A stretch of DNA of 64,000 nucleotides from positions 27,762,001 to 27,826,000 of the forward strand of contig NC_090291.1 in assembly GCF_037392515.1 (NCBI RefSeq). The letters are read 5' to 3'. The position numbers and the translations under genes were made by a program. This stretch comes from Haliotis asinina (taxonomy: Eukaryota; Mollusca; Gastropoda; Lepetellida; Haliotidae). Positions 12,250-23,895 of the stretch are shown here, one piece after another; within the stretch, counting starts at the first letter, position 1, and each line of letters starts with the position of its first letter. The notes below the pieces were generated by a model, which was not told the origin of the DNA, ran no database searches, and was given only the letters and a program-made list of their open reading frames with translations.

Positions 12250-15200
12250 CTGGAAGACTGGTACATATGGTACAAGTTATTCACCTGGAAGACTGGGATA
12301 TATGGTACGAGTCATTCAACTGGAAGACTGGTACATATGGTACAAGTCATTCAACTGGAAGACTGGTACATATGGTACAAGTCATTCAACTGGAAGACTG
12401 GTACATATGGTACAAGTCATTCAACTGGAAGACTGTGGTATTTGGTGCAAGTTATTCACCTGGAAGACTGGGATATATGGTACGAGTCATTCAACTGGAA
12501 GACTGGTACATATGGTACAAGTCATTCAACTGGAAGACTGTGGTATTTGGTACAAGTCATTCAACTGGAAGACTGGTACATATGGTACAAGTCATTCAAC
12601 TGGAAGACTGGTACATATGGTACAAGTCATTCAACTGGAAGACTGTGGTATTTGGTGCAAGTTATTCACCTGGAAGACTGGGATATATGGTACGAGTCAT
12701 TCAACTGGAAGACTGGTACATATGGTACAAGTCATTCAACTGGAAGACTGGTACATATGGTACAAGTCATTCAACTGGAAGACTGGGATATATGGTACAA
12801 GTCATTCACCTGGAAAACTGGGATATATGGTACAAGTCATTCAACTGGAAGACTGGTACATATGGTACAAGTCATTCACCTGGAAGACTGGTACATATGG
12901 TACAAGTCATTCAACTGGAAGACTGGTACATATGGTACAAGTTATTCACCTGGAAGACTGGGATATATGGTACGAGTCATTCAACTGGAAGACTGGTACA
13001 TATGGTACAAGTCATTCACCTGGAAGACTGGTACATATGGTACAAGTCATTCAACTGGAAGACTGGTACATATGGTACAAGTTATTCACCTGGAAGACTG
13101 GGATATATGGTACGAGTCATTCAACTGGAAGACTGGTACATATGGTACAAGTCATTCAACTGGAAGACTGGTACATATGGTACAAGTCATTCAACTGGAA
13201 GACTGGGATATATGGTACAAGTCATTCGCCTGGAAGACTGGGATATATGGCACAAGTCATTCACCTGGAAGACTGTGCTGTTTGGTGCAAGTTATTCACC
13301 TGGAAGACTGGGATATATGGCACAAGTCATTAAACTGGAAGACTGGTACATATGGTACAAGTCATTCAACTGGAAGACTGGTACATATGGTACAAGTCAT
13401 TCAACTGGAAGACTGGGATATATGGTACAAGTCATTCACCTGGAAGACTGTGCTGTTTGGTGCAAGTTATTCACCTGGAAGACTGGGATATATGGTACAA
13501 GTCATTCAACTGGAAGACTGGTACATATGGTACAAGTCATTCACCTGGAAAACTGGGACATATGGTACAAGTCATTCAACTGGAAGACTGTGGTATTTGG
13601 TGCAAGTTATTCACCTGGAAGACTGGGACATATGGTACAAGTCATTCAACTGGAAGACTGTGGTATTTGGTGCAAGTTATTCACCTGGAAGACTGGGACA
13701 TATGGTACAAGTCATTCAACTGGAAGACTGGGATATATGGTACAAGTCATTCGCCTGGAAGACTGGGATATATGGCACAAGTCATTCACCTGGAAGACTG
13801 TGCTGTTTGGTGCAAGTTATTCACCTAGAAGACTGGGATGTATGGCACAAGTCATTAAACTGGAAGACTGGTACATATGGTACAAGTCATTCAACTGGAA
13901 GACTGGTACATATGGTACAAGTTATTCACCTGGAAGACTGGGATATATGGTACGAGTCATTCAACTGGAAGACTGGTACATATGGTACAAGTCATTCAAC
14001 TGGAAGACTGGTACATATGGTACAAGTCATTCAACTGGAAGACTGGGATATATGGTACAAGTCATTCGCCTGGAAGACTGGGATATATGGCACAAGTCAT
14101 TCACCTGGAAGACTGTGCTGTTTGGTGCAAGTTATTCACCTGGAAGACTGGGATATATGGCACAAGTCATTAAACTGGAAGACTGGTACATATGGTACAA
14201 GTCATTCAACTGGAAGACTGGTACATATGGTACAAGTCATTCAACTGGAAGACTGGGATATATGGTACAAGTCATTCACCTGGAAGACTGTGCTGTTTGG
14301 TGCAAGTTATTCACCTGGAAGACTGGGATATATGGTACAAGTCATTCAACTGGAAGACTGGTACATATGGTACAAGTCATTCACCTGGAAAACTGGGACA
14401 TATGGTACAAGTCATTCAACTGGAAGACTGTGGTATTTGGTGCAAGTTATTCACCTGGAAGACTGGGACATATGGTACAAGTCATTCAACTGGAAGACTG
14501 TGGTATTTGGTGCAAGTTATTCACCTGGAAGACTGGGACATATGGTACAAGTCATTCAACTGGAAGACTGGGATATATGGTACAAGTCATTCGCCTGGAA
14601 GACTGGGATATATGGCACAAGTCATTCACCTGGAAGACTGTGCTGTTTGGTGCAAGTTATTCACCTAGAAGACTGGGATGTATGGCACAAGTCATTAAAC
14701 TGGAAGACTGGTACATATGGTACAAGTCATTCAACTGGAAGACTGGTACATATGGTACAAGTCATTCAACTGGAAGACTGGGATATATGGTACAAGTCAT
14801 TCACCTGGAAGACTGGGATATATGGTACAAGTCATTCACCTGGAAGACTGTGCTGTTTGGTGCAAGTTATTCACCTGGAAGACTGGGATATATGGTACAA
14901 GTCATTCAACTGGAAGACTGGTACATATGGTACAAGTCATTCACCTGGAAAACTGGGACATATGGTACAAGTCATTCAACTGGAAGACTGTGGTATTTGG
15001 TGCAAGTTATTCACCTGGAAGACTGGGACATATGGTACAAGTCATTCAACTGGAAGACTGTGGTATTTGGTGCAAGTTATTCACCTGGAAGACTGGGACA
15101 TATGGTACAAGTCATTCAACTGGAAGACTGGGATATATGGTACAAGTCATTCGCCTGGAAGACTGGGATATATGGCACAAGTCATTCACCTGGAAGACTG

Positions 15201-18200
15201 TGCTGTTTGGTGCAAGTTATTCACCTAGAAGACTGGGATATATGGCACAAGTCATTCAACTGGAAGACTGGTACATATGGTACAAGTCATTCAACTGGAA
15301 GACTGGTACATATGGTACAAGTCATTCAACTGGAAGACTGTGCTGTTTGGTGCAAGTTATTCACCTGGAAGACTGGGATATATGGTACAAGTCATTCAAC
15401 TGGAAGACTGGTACATATGGTACAAGTCATTCACCTGGAAGACTGGGACATATGGTACAAGTCATTCAATTGGAAGACTGGTACATATGGTACATGTCGT
15501 TCAACTGGAAGACTGGGATTTATTGTACAAGTCATTCAACTGGAAGACTGTGGTATTTGATGCAAGTTATTCACCTGGAAGAGCGGGACATATGGTACAA
15601 GTCATTCAACTGGAAGACTGGTACATATGGTACAAGTCATTCAACTGGAAGACTGGTACATATGGTACAAGTCATTCACCTGGAAGACTGGTACATATGG
15701 TACAAGTTATTCACCTGGAAGACTGGGATATATGGTACGAGTCATTCAACTGGAAGACTGGTACATATGGTACAAGTCATTCAACTGGAAGACTGGTACA
15801 TATGGTACAAGTCATTCAACTGGAAGACTGGTACATATGGTACAAGTCATTCAACTGGAAGACTGTGGTATTTGGTGCAAGTTATTCACCTGGAAGACTG
15901 GGATATATGGTACGAGTCATTCAACTGGAAGACTGGTACATATGGTACAAGTCATTCAACTGGAAGACTGGTACATATGGTACAAGTCATTCAACTGGAA
16001 GACTGGTACATATGGTACGAGTCATTCAACTGGAAGACTGGTGCATATGGTACAAGTCATTCAACTGGAAGACTGTGGTATTTGGTGCAAGTTATTCACC
16101 TGGAAGACTGGGATATATGGTACGAGTCATTCAACTGGAAGACTGGTACATATGGTACAAGTCATTCAACTGGAAGACTGGTACATATGGTACAAGTCAT
16201 TCAACTGGAAGACTGGGATATATGGTACAAGTCATTCACCTGGAAAACTGGGATATATGGTACAAGTCATTCAACTGGAAGACTGGTACATATGGTACAA
16301 GTCATTCACCTGGAAGACTGGTACATATGGTACAAGTCATTCAACTGGAAGACTGGTACATATGGTACAAGTTATTCACCTGGAAGACTGGGATATATGG
16401 TACGAGTCATTCAACTGGAAGACTGGTACATATGGTACAAGTCATTCACCTGGAAGACTGGTACATATGGTACAAGTCATTCAACTGGAAGACTGGTACA
16501 TATGGTACAAGTTATTCACCTGGAAGACTGGGATATATGGTACGAGTCATTCAACTGGAAGACTGGTACATATGGTACAAGTCATTCAACTGGAAGACTG
16601 GTACATATGGTACAAGTCATTCAACTGGAAGACTGGGATATATGGTACAAGTCATTCGCCTGGAAGACTGGGATATATGGCACAAGTCATTCACCTGGAA
16701 GACTGTGCTGTTTGGTGCAAGTTATTCACCTGGAAGACTGGGATATATGGCACAAGTCATTAAACTGGAAGACTGGTACATATGGTACAAGTCATTCAAC
16801 TGGAAGACTGGTACATATGGTACAAGTCATTCAACTGGAAGACTGGGATATATGGTACAAGTCATTCACCTGGAAGACTGTGCTGTTTGGTGCAAGTTAT
16901 TCACCTGGAAGACTGGGATATATGGTACAAGTCATTCAACTGGAAGACTGGTACATATGGTACAAGTCATTCACCTGGAAAACTGGGACATATGGTACAA
17001 GTCATTCAACTGGAAGACTGTGGTATTTGGTGCAAGTTATTCACCTGGAAGACTGGGACATATGGTACAAGTCATTCAACTGGAAGACTGTGGTATTTGG
17101 TGCAAGTTATTCACCTGGAAGACTGGGACATATGGTACAAGTCATTCAACTGGAAGACTGGGATATATGGTACAAGTCATTCGCCTGGAAGACTGGGATA
17201 TATGGCACAAGTCATTCACCTGGAAGACTGTGCTGTTTGGTGCAAGTTATTCACCTAGAAGACTGGGATATATGGCACAAGTCATTAAACTGGAAGACTG
17301 GTACATATGGTACAAGTCATTCAACTGGAAGACTGGTACATATGGTACAAGTCATTCAACTGGAAGACTGGGATATATGGTACAAGTCATTCACCTGGAA
17401 GACTGGGATATATGGTACAAGTCATTCACCTGGAAGACTGTGCTGTTTGGTGCAAGTTATTCACCTGGAAGACTGGGATATATGGTACAAGTCATTCAAC
17501 TGGAAGACTGGTACATATGGTACAAGTCATTCACCTGGAAAACTGGGACATATGGTACAAGTCATTCAACTGGAAGACTGTGGTATTTGGTGCAAGTTAT
17601 TCACCTGGAAGACTGGGACATATGGTACAAGTCATTCAACTGGAAGACTGTGGTATTTGGTGCAAGTTATTCACCTGGAAGACTGGGACATATGGTACAA
17701 GTCATTCAACTGGAAGACTGGGATATATGGTACAAGTCATTCGCCTGGAAGACTGGGATATATGGCACAAGTCATTCACCTGGAAGACTGTGCTGTTTGG
17801 TGCAAGTTATTCACCTAGAAGACTGGGATATATGGCACAAGTCATTCAACTGGAAGACTGGTACATATGGTACAAGTCATTCAACTGGAAGACTGGTACA
17901 CATGGTACAAGTCATTCAACTGGAAGACTGTGCTGTTTGGTGCAAGTTATTCACCTGGAAGACTGGGATATATGGTACAAGTCATTCAACTGGAAGACTG
18001 GTACATATGGTACAAGTCATTCACCTGGAAGACTGGGACATATGGTACAAGTCATTCAATTGGAAGACTGGTACATATGGTACATGTCGTTCAACTGGAA
18101 GACTGGGATTTATTGTACAAGTCATTCAACTGGAAGACTGTGGTATTTGATGCAAGTTATTCACCTGGAAGAGCGGGACATATGGTACAAGTCATTCAAC

Positions 18201-18260
18201 TGGAAGACTGGTACATATGGTACAAGTCATTCAACTGGAAGACTGGTACATATGGTACAA
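12250..18260 (+). repeat. 2590-bp (74-unit) higher-order duplication
   Basis: Sequence from about 12250 to 13850 recurs 3430 bp downstream. Sequence from about 14000 to 15670 recurs 2590 bp downstream. The two offsets differ by exactly 840 bp. The simplest reading is a 74-unit tandem duplication followed by insertion of one extra 24-unit copy in the left half. The two halves differ at scattered positions, for example GGATG versus GGATA near 13839 and 17269. Confidence 0.8.
13021..14700 (+). repeat. Two 840-bp (24-unit) higher-order copies
   Basis: 13021-13860 and 13861-14700 appear identical line by line, including rare variants such as CACCTAGAAG and GGGATGTATGG. The identity runs about 60 bp into the next units. 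This is a very recent tandem duplication inside the satellite, or an assembly expansion. Confidence 0.85.
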
Positions 18261-19275
18261 GTCATTCAACTGGAAGACTGTGGTATTTGGTGCAAGTTAT
18301 TCACCTGGCAGACTGGGATATATGGTACAAGTCATTCAACTGGAAGACCGTGGTATTTGGTGCATGTTTTTCACCTGGAAGACTGGTACATATGGTACAA
18401 GTCACTCAACTGGAAGACTGGTACATATGGTACAAGTCATTCACCTGGAAGACTGCGCCATATGGTACAAGTCATTCAACTGGAAGACTGTGGTATTTGG
18501 TGCAAGTTATTCACCTGGAAGACTGGGACATATGGTACAAGTCATTCAACTGGAAGACTGTGGTATTTGGTGCAAGTTATTCACCTGGAAGACTGGGATA
18601 TATGGTACGAGTCATTCAACTGGAAGACTGGTACATATGGTACAAGTCATTCAACTGGAAGACTGGTACATATGGTACAAGTCATTCAACTGGAAGACTG
18701 GTACATATGGTACAAGTCATTCAACTGGAAGACTGTGCTGTTTGGTGCAAGTTATTCACCTGGAAGACTGGGATATATGGTACAAGTCATTCAACTGGAA
18801 GACTGGTACATATGGTACAAGTCATTCACCTGGAAGACTGGGACATATGGTACAAGTCATTCAATTGGAAGACTGGTACATATGGTACATGTCGTTCAAC
18901 TGGAAGACTGGGATTTATTGTACAAGTCATTCAGCTGGAAGACTGTGGTATTTGATGCAAGTTATTCACCTGGAAGAGCGGGACATATGGTACAAGTCAT
19001 TCAACTGGAAGACTGGTACATATGGTACAAGTCATTCAACTGGAAGACTGGTACATATGGTACAAGTCATTCAACTGGAAGACTGTGGTATTTGGTGCAA
19101 GTTATTCACCTGGAAGACTGGGATATATGGTACAAGTCATTCAACTGGAAGACCGTGGTATTTGGTGCATGTTATTCACCTGGAAGACTGGTACATATGG
19201 TACAAGTCACTCAACTGGAAGACTGGTACATATGGTACAAGTCATTCACCTGGAAGACTGCGCCATATGGTACAA
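17880..19275 (+). repeat. Terminal 805-bp (23-unit) duplication
   Basis: Rare markers repeat at an offset of 805 bp: TACATGTCGTTCAACTGG (about 18081 and 18886), GGTGCATGTT (18360, 19165) and CTGCGCCATATGG (18454, 19259). The last marker coincides with the end of the array. Confidence 0.75.
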
Positions 19276-20240
19276 TTCACAGCAAGGGAAATGATATGGA
19301 CCATACTGAGTGACATATGGGAGTGACTTCCCCAAGTCAATGACCTCCTCACTGTAATTGACAGTCTCACTGAAACCGTAATGCTCTAACATTGGTTTGA
19401 ATTACTCATCGTCATTCCTTTTGCCATGTACCATGAGGATGGTCGCCTTAAATCATTAGCAGATATCGACATGTAGAACTCAACACCGTTTCTTAAAATG
19501 TACGTCTAATTAATTTATTCGTATAAATCTTTTTATATAGCACACATACCCACGCAAATAGTACATGTTCAAAGGGCATGATTTTTTTTTCTCATCGATC
19601 TCAACGGCACATTGTATTATGAATCCCAGCTCCCCGTGGACTATACAATTGTTGTAGCCACAAGGCGCACCGAGCTATTGCCTCTCTCATCCTTACATGG
19701 TACCTATTCACAACTGGGTGGACTGGGACACATAGTCACAGTACTTTGTCCAAGTTTACTTCATGTTGCTGTACCCGCACGAATTCATGTGACCATCATC
19801 TGGTCATTTACCAGCGAATTCACGAGTTCATTAAAGTGCACATGGTTGTGTACTGTACACTAGGGCTTGTGACAACACTGAAGGAGTCTGCATACAAAAT
19901 TGACTCAAAGGTTTTTTACAGCCAGTCACGGGTGTGGTCGATCTCGGCACCCTCAAGTTCGCTGGATGACTAGTCTGGCGCCTTACCCAGCTCGCCCACG
20001 TCCGGATCACTATCATGTCCAAAATATATTTCGGAGAGAGAAAAGTACATTGCAAGTGTCAAACAGAGGTAATTTATTACCTAGTCCTCAGCACAAACCA
20101 ATCATTAGTGATTATTACTCATTCCAGTTGGTAACATAAATTGAATAGAATGAACATTTGCTTTCTAAGAATGATGACAATTATTATGGATATGCATTTT
20201 TTTATTCTGTGAAAGGCGAAGTTTCGACATAATGTCATTG
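19276..20240. other. No gene seen
   Basis: Unique-looking sequence after the array. Small overlapping frames at 19612-20139 on both strands are unrecognised. Confidence 0.5.
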
Positions 20241-20311
20241 CCAGGCGAATTACTTGTACCATATGTACCAGTCTTCAAGTTGAATGACTTGTACCATATG
20301 TCCCAGTCTTC
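20241..20311 (-). repeat. Orphan two-unit satellite fragment, inverted
   Basis: Reverse-complement copies of the 35-bp unit: CTTGTACCATATGTACCAGT, then TTCAAGTTGAATGACTTG, then a second CATATG-containing unit ending CCCAGTCTTC. It lies 966 bp beyond the main array and in the opposite orientation. Confidence 0.9.
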
Positions 20312-22234
20312 ACAGAATAAAAGAAGTTGTATTTTCATAACATCTGCCAAATCAACCTCTATAATGCCCATGAAAGAAATATGTATATTGTTTACAATTT
20401 TACAACGTGCAGAACGTATTAAACCTGACAAGGCCACGTCTTATCAATGCAAATGAAAGTATATTTAATTTAAGAAAATTAATCTAAATGATATCTGGCT
20501 TTGAATTTAATAGCTAGCCAAAATAGATTACGATAATGTGCTCTGTTTATGTATGTACTGCAGTATCAACAAGAAAACAAGTCTTACATACAAATGATCC
20601 GAACCATATTGATCCTTCTCCTTGCCATTACATAGGTTGTTTCGTTTAAAGGTGATTGTAGTTCAACAATCGGTTATAATTACACTTGTTCTAGCCTAGC
20701 CTAGCTATAACTGAAACAATACAAATGAATTTTATCAATTAAATGCTTACTTTTTAACGCGCCCATTCTAACATGTTTTTCGTTACTCTGGCTTGCACAT
20801 CGAATGATATAGTTCGTTCTTTTTGGGAGAAGCAGCATTTGGCACTTGATCTTTTGGCAGCATAGGTACTTGTAAACAGAAGAGTCGTTCGTTCCCGCGG
20901 AGTCCCAAATCTGCTAGTATGTAAACTTTTTGGTAAGTTCCTTCTGAAAATATGCATGTTTTAGTCAACGTGAAATTTGTCACCCTGATACACCGAAACG
21001 TGGGAGTCGCCGTTTGCCATGTGCATAAACCACAAACCTCTTTCTTGTTAAGCTTATCAATATTGCCGAGAATAGTCCGGTACAAGAACGCCAGCATCTT
21101 GATTTTCGGCCACTTGCCATGCGTTTCCATCACTGTCAGTGTTGGCGGGGTAGCGTAACATGGGTGTTTATTTACCAACAGCGTGAAGAATTGGACATGT
21201 CAGTTACCTTGAGCATATCCTGGCAGCAAGATGCAGAAACACGAGATGGTCATTCAACAGCCGACCGCTGCCCAGCCTGTGAGCTAATCAAACAGCCTTG
21301 GCATCTACTGGGTCAACAGAGGCTGCGCGTGCTGCACGCATGCATGGTCATGATACGCACGCCAAATTAAACTTGACCAGGAAGTGTCCATCTTCTTAAT
21401 GTCTGTAACATAACCTCCGGCAATTGACCCAGCAGGTATTTATGTATTCAAATACCGGTTCCTGCCGGCTGTGATAGCAGTAAGATGTCATGGTTCGCCG
21501 ACATCAACAGGTAATCTCAGCACCACCATTTCCAAGCGTTCTCTCCAACTACTGAAAACAGGCATTGTCGGCTTCAAGTCACAGGCATTTGACTCATTAA
21601 ACAGCACAAAAACTTCTTTCCTTTGAGAGTAATTACTTTTTGTTTAACAGATCTGATCTATCATTTCTTTAACAAAGTGTCAGTAAAAGCGATTATTTGC
21701 ATCTATGGTAGGTATCTTTCTTTCTCTTGGAATTGGTAACATCTACAAACTAAATATCTGGGGAAAAGCTGACATTTTTTTTAGTTTTGACGTTACTGCC
21801 ACAAACATTGTGTTTCGTAACCGTGAACACACGCAATGGGGTATTGTCCAGGACCTGAAGATATATAGGTATTTTTCTCGCAATGTTTTACTGCATGTAT
21901 AAAAGTTGTAATGTTTATGAGAACATATGAACAACCAGTTGCAAGGATTCATTTCAGTGAAGGTTCTGGTAGTTGAGTGGATGAGGTGTTTGGACATTCA
22001 TAGAATCGGTCTTCTTACAGAAAGTGTTATCCAAACATTGAATTGTTAGGACAAATTTAGGTGTTAAAAGAACAAACGATTTTCATTGAAAAGTGCATTC
22101 ACGCACAAACACACATGAACACACTGTCTCGAAAATCCTTGATCTGCCCCTGTTGCTTCTTCTTCTATTTATCAAATCCATCACTATTTATTTCATTTAT
22201 GTTCTGATACACTCCACCATATAGCCTGAAGTTT
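20312..22234. other. No gene seen
   Basis: AT-rich. Overlapping frames at 20754-21370 on both strands do not resemble known proteins. A short CTAGC-rich spot lies at 20690-20708. Nothing else is supported. Confidence 0.5.
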
Positions 22235-22268
22235 GATGAGTGAGGCGTAAAACAAAACTCACTCACTC
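22235..22268 (+). mobile_element. SINE tail fragment
   Basis: GAGGCGTAAAACAAAACTCA followed by CTCACTC, the common 3' tail of both SINE families, preceded by a degraded ATATAGC segment. Confidence 0.5.
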
Positions 22269-22559
22269 TGAAATACTAACAGACGTTCATGCATAAAATC
22301 GCATATAATGCACAAAGAAAAACTGAATGTGCAATACTTGCGATGGTATGATGATGATGTGATATGTCTGCAAATATGTACAAACCCGTACATTACTTAC
22401 GAGAATGAGATTGGTGACTACTTTCGGACGTGATGGAAGGTCGGGCCTTTTTGTTGCTTTTCTCTCTTTCACATCCCCCTAATTAACATGACAGCGTCGT
22501 GTCAATGGCTGAGTCTGATGTCAGAGTAGGTTTGGATTTGGTGTTGGTTGTTAGTTGCA

Positions 22560-22625
22560 AGTAGATGGTCTGTAAATAGCCACAATCAACAGCATGAGCT
22601 TCGATCTACGGTGTTGGAATACTAT
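22560..22625 (-). mobile_element. SINE family B fragment
   Basis: GGTCTGTAAATAGCC, then CAATCAACAGCATGAGCTTC and GATCTACG match the middle of family B read on the opposite strand. The rest is lost. Confidence 0.5.
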
Positions 22626-23604
22626 ACCTAGTGTGCCGGGATGGACGGAATGAGTTAATAACATGTATTGTTATTGGAGTATATATTCCATGCACACATT
22701 ATCATATAAATATTTGTCCAGTTGTCTGATACTTTAACTGGACATTGTACAATGTTCTTGAATGATATGTTTTGCCAGTGCCTTGAGGTACTACCTTTCA
22801 CATGACGACTAAATGTCTATCGATCCCATTGAGCTACCATAGCCTATTTCACGTTGCGGCATTCATAATATTTAATTGGAAAATGGCAGTCACAGCTGTA
22901 TTGAGATATCTGACCAGCTGTAGCCTAGGGCAGTAGTCAGCCTTCACGATATGGGAATAGTGTGCATTACTCGCGGTAATAGCTAATATATCTCGAAACT
23001 GCGTCGTAGTATTCTATGAAAACATAACATCTGAAAAAGTTCTCATAGAAACTGTTCAGTCGGTTGTTTTCTAATATTTCTTTTTAGGAATATTCCAATG
23101 TTAATCAAGGGAATGGCTAAAAAGTATAGTAAGAAGCACTTTATGTCCTCTGTAACTGTCGGAAAGTGAGTTCAATGCAGAGAAAAGGCTTTTGGTTCGG
23201 TTTCTCAAACAACACTTAAACCAACCTACGTGCAGTTGGTTGAGCAAACGATCGCAGTGTTACTACACAGTGTTATTGTGCGTGTGTGTGTGTGTGGAAA
23301 AGTGTTAAATGCGACGTAAAGCAATACGGAATTAAAAAAGGGCAAAACAATTGGCATTATAGTTGTTTGTATAAGCGTAATGATATAAGTACGCATAGAT
23401 TGCCACCGATAGACACGTCTGTGCGCGCAGATTATGACTAATGTGGAACGACCTCTGAAGTATCCAGCGCATGACAGGAAAATGTAGCGAAGTGCAACAT
23501 GTAACAGTGAAATAACTGCAACGTGTAACAATAGAGCAAATTGAACGCGAGGCAGTAAAGTAAAACAGTTGGTCCAACACATGGAAGTAATATGCAACAA
23601 GTAC
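22626..23604. other. No gene seen; short (GT)n at 23276-23296
   Basis: AT-rich sequence with a GTGTGTGTGTGTGTG run. Minus-strand frames at 23226-23625 pass through the (AC)n run and look compositional. Confidence 0.5.
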
Positions 23605-23895
23605 ACTACCCATCAAAAGTCTCACTTAAAACATCCACTATATGTTATATATGTATACATGGTTACAACGAAGCTGAATTTCTCTAACAACTTGGGGGAA
23701 ACAACTGCAAACCTTATACAGAATAATTGCACGAGGATGATTCATCAAATTGCTGAAAAGTATGTGCATGTGAACTGCTGCGTTTTGGTGTAAGTTTTGA
23801 TAAGACTTTTTCACCGAGTTTAATGATTTGTTGAACTCATGACAATAATCTTGTCAATGTTACGACGTTGTGTTATTATACATCACTTCAAATGA
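23605..23895 (+). repeat. Dispersed repeat, copy 1 (mate at 57852)
   Basis: Starts CCCATCAAAAGTCTCACTTA after a TA. It shares long blocks with 57852-58160, including AACTTGGGGGAA, ACTGCAAACCTTAT and TTCATCAAATTGCTGAAAAG. The start resembles Tc1/mariner-type ends, but I did not find the partner TIR. Confidence 0.75.

Larger units (their letters stand above)
10951..19275 (+). repeat. 35-bp tandem satellite array, about 238 units
   Basis: A clean unit is at 11121-11155, beginning GTCATTCAACTGGAAGACTG. Two irregular units of 32 and 33 bp (10951-10982, 10983-11015) start the array. From 11016 to 19275 the phase is kept for 236 units: sampled GTCATTC starts, for example 11051, 15111 and 19241, fall at exact multiples of 35. 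I found no indel in 8.26 kb, only substitutions. Common variants are GGGATA or GTGGTATTTGGTGC in place of GGTACATATGGTAC, CACC for CAAC, and TACGA for TACAA. Each standard unit contains CATATG between two GTAC words. The plus-strand consensus lacks TAA, TAG and TGA in every register, so reading frames of up to 1307 codons with a 35-residue period (three units) run through all three forward frames. I treat these as by-products, not genes: no flanking exons, signal peptide or codon bias is visible. Confidence 0.97.

Noticed and set aside
10951..19275. CRISPR array
   Set aside because: Units are contiguous without unique spacers, and the context is a eukaryotic nuclear genome.
11602..19326. Very long open frames (up to 1307 codons) as repeat-protein genes
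   Set aside because: All three forward frames are open at once because the 35-bp unit lacks stop words; ends are set by random variants such as CATTAAAC or TTTGATG. There are no flanking exons or signal sequence, and chance explains the openness.
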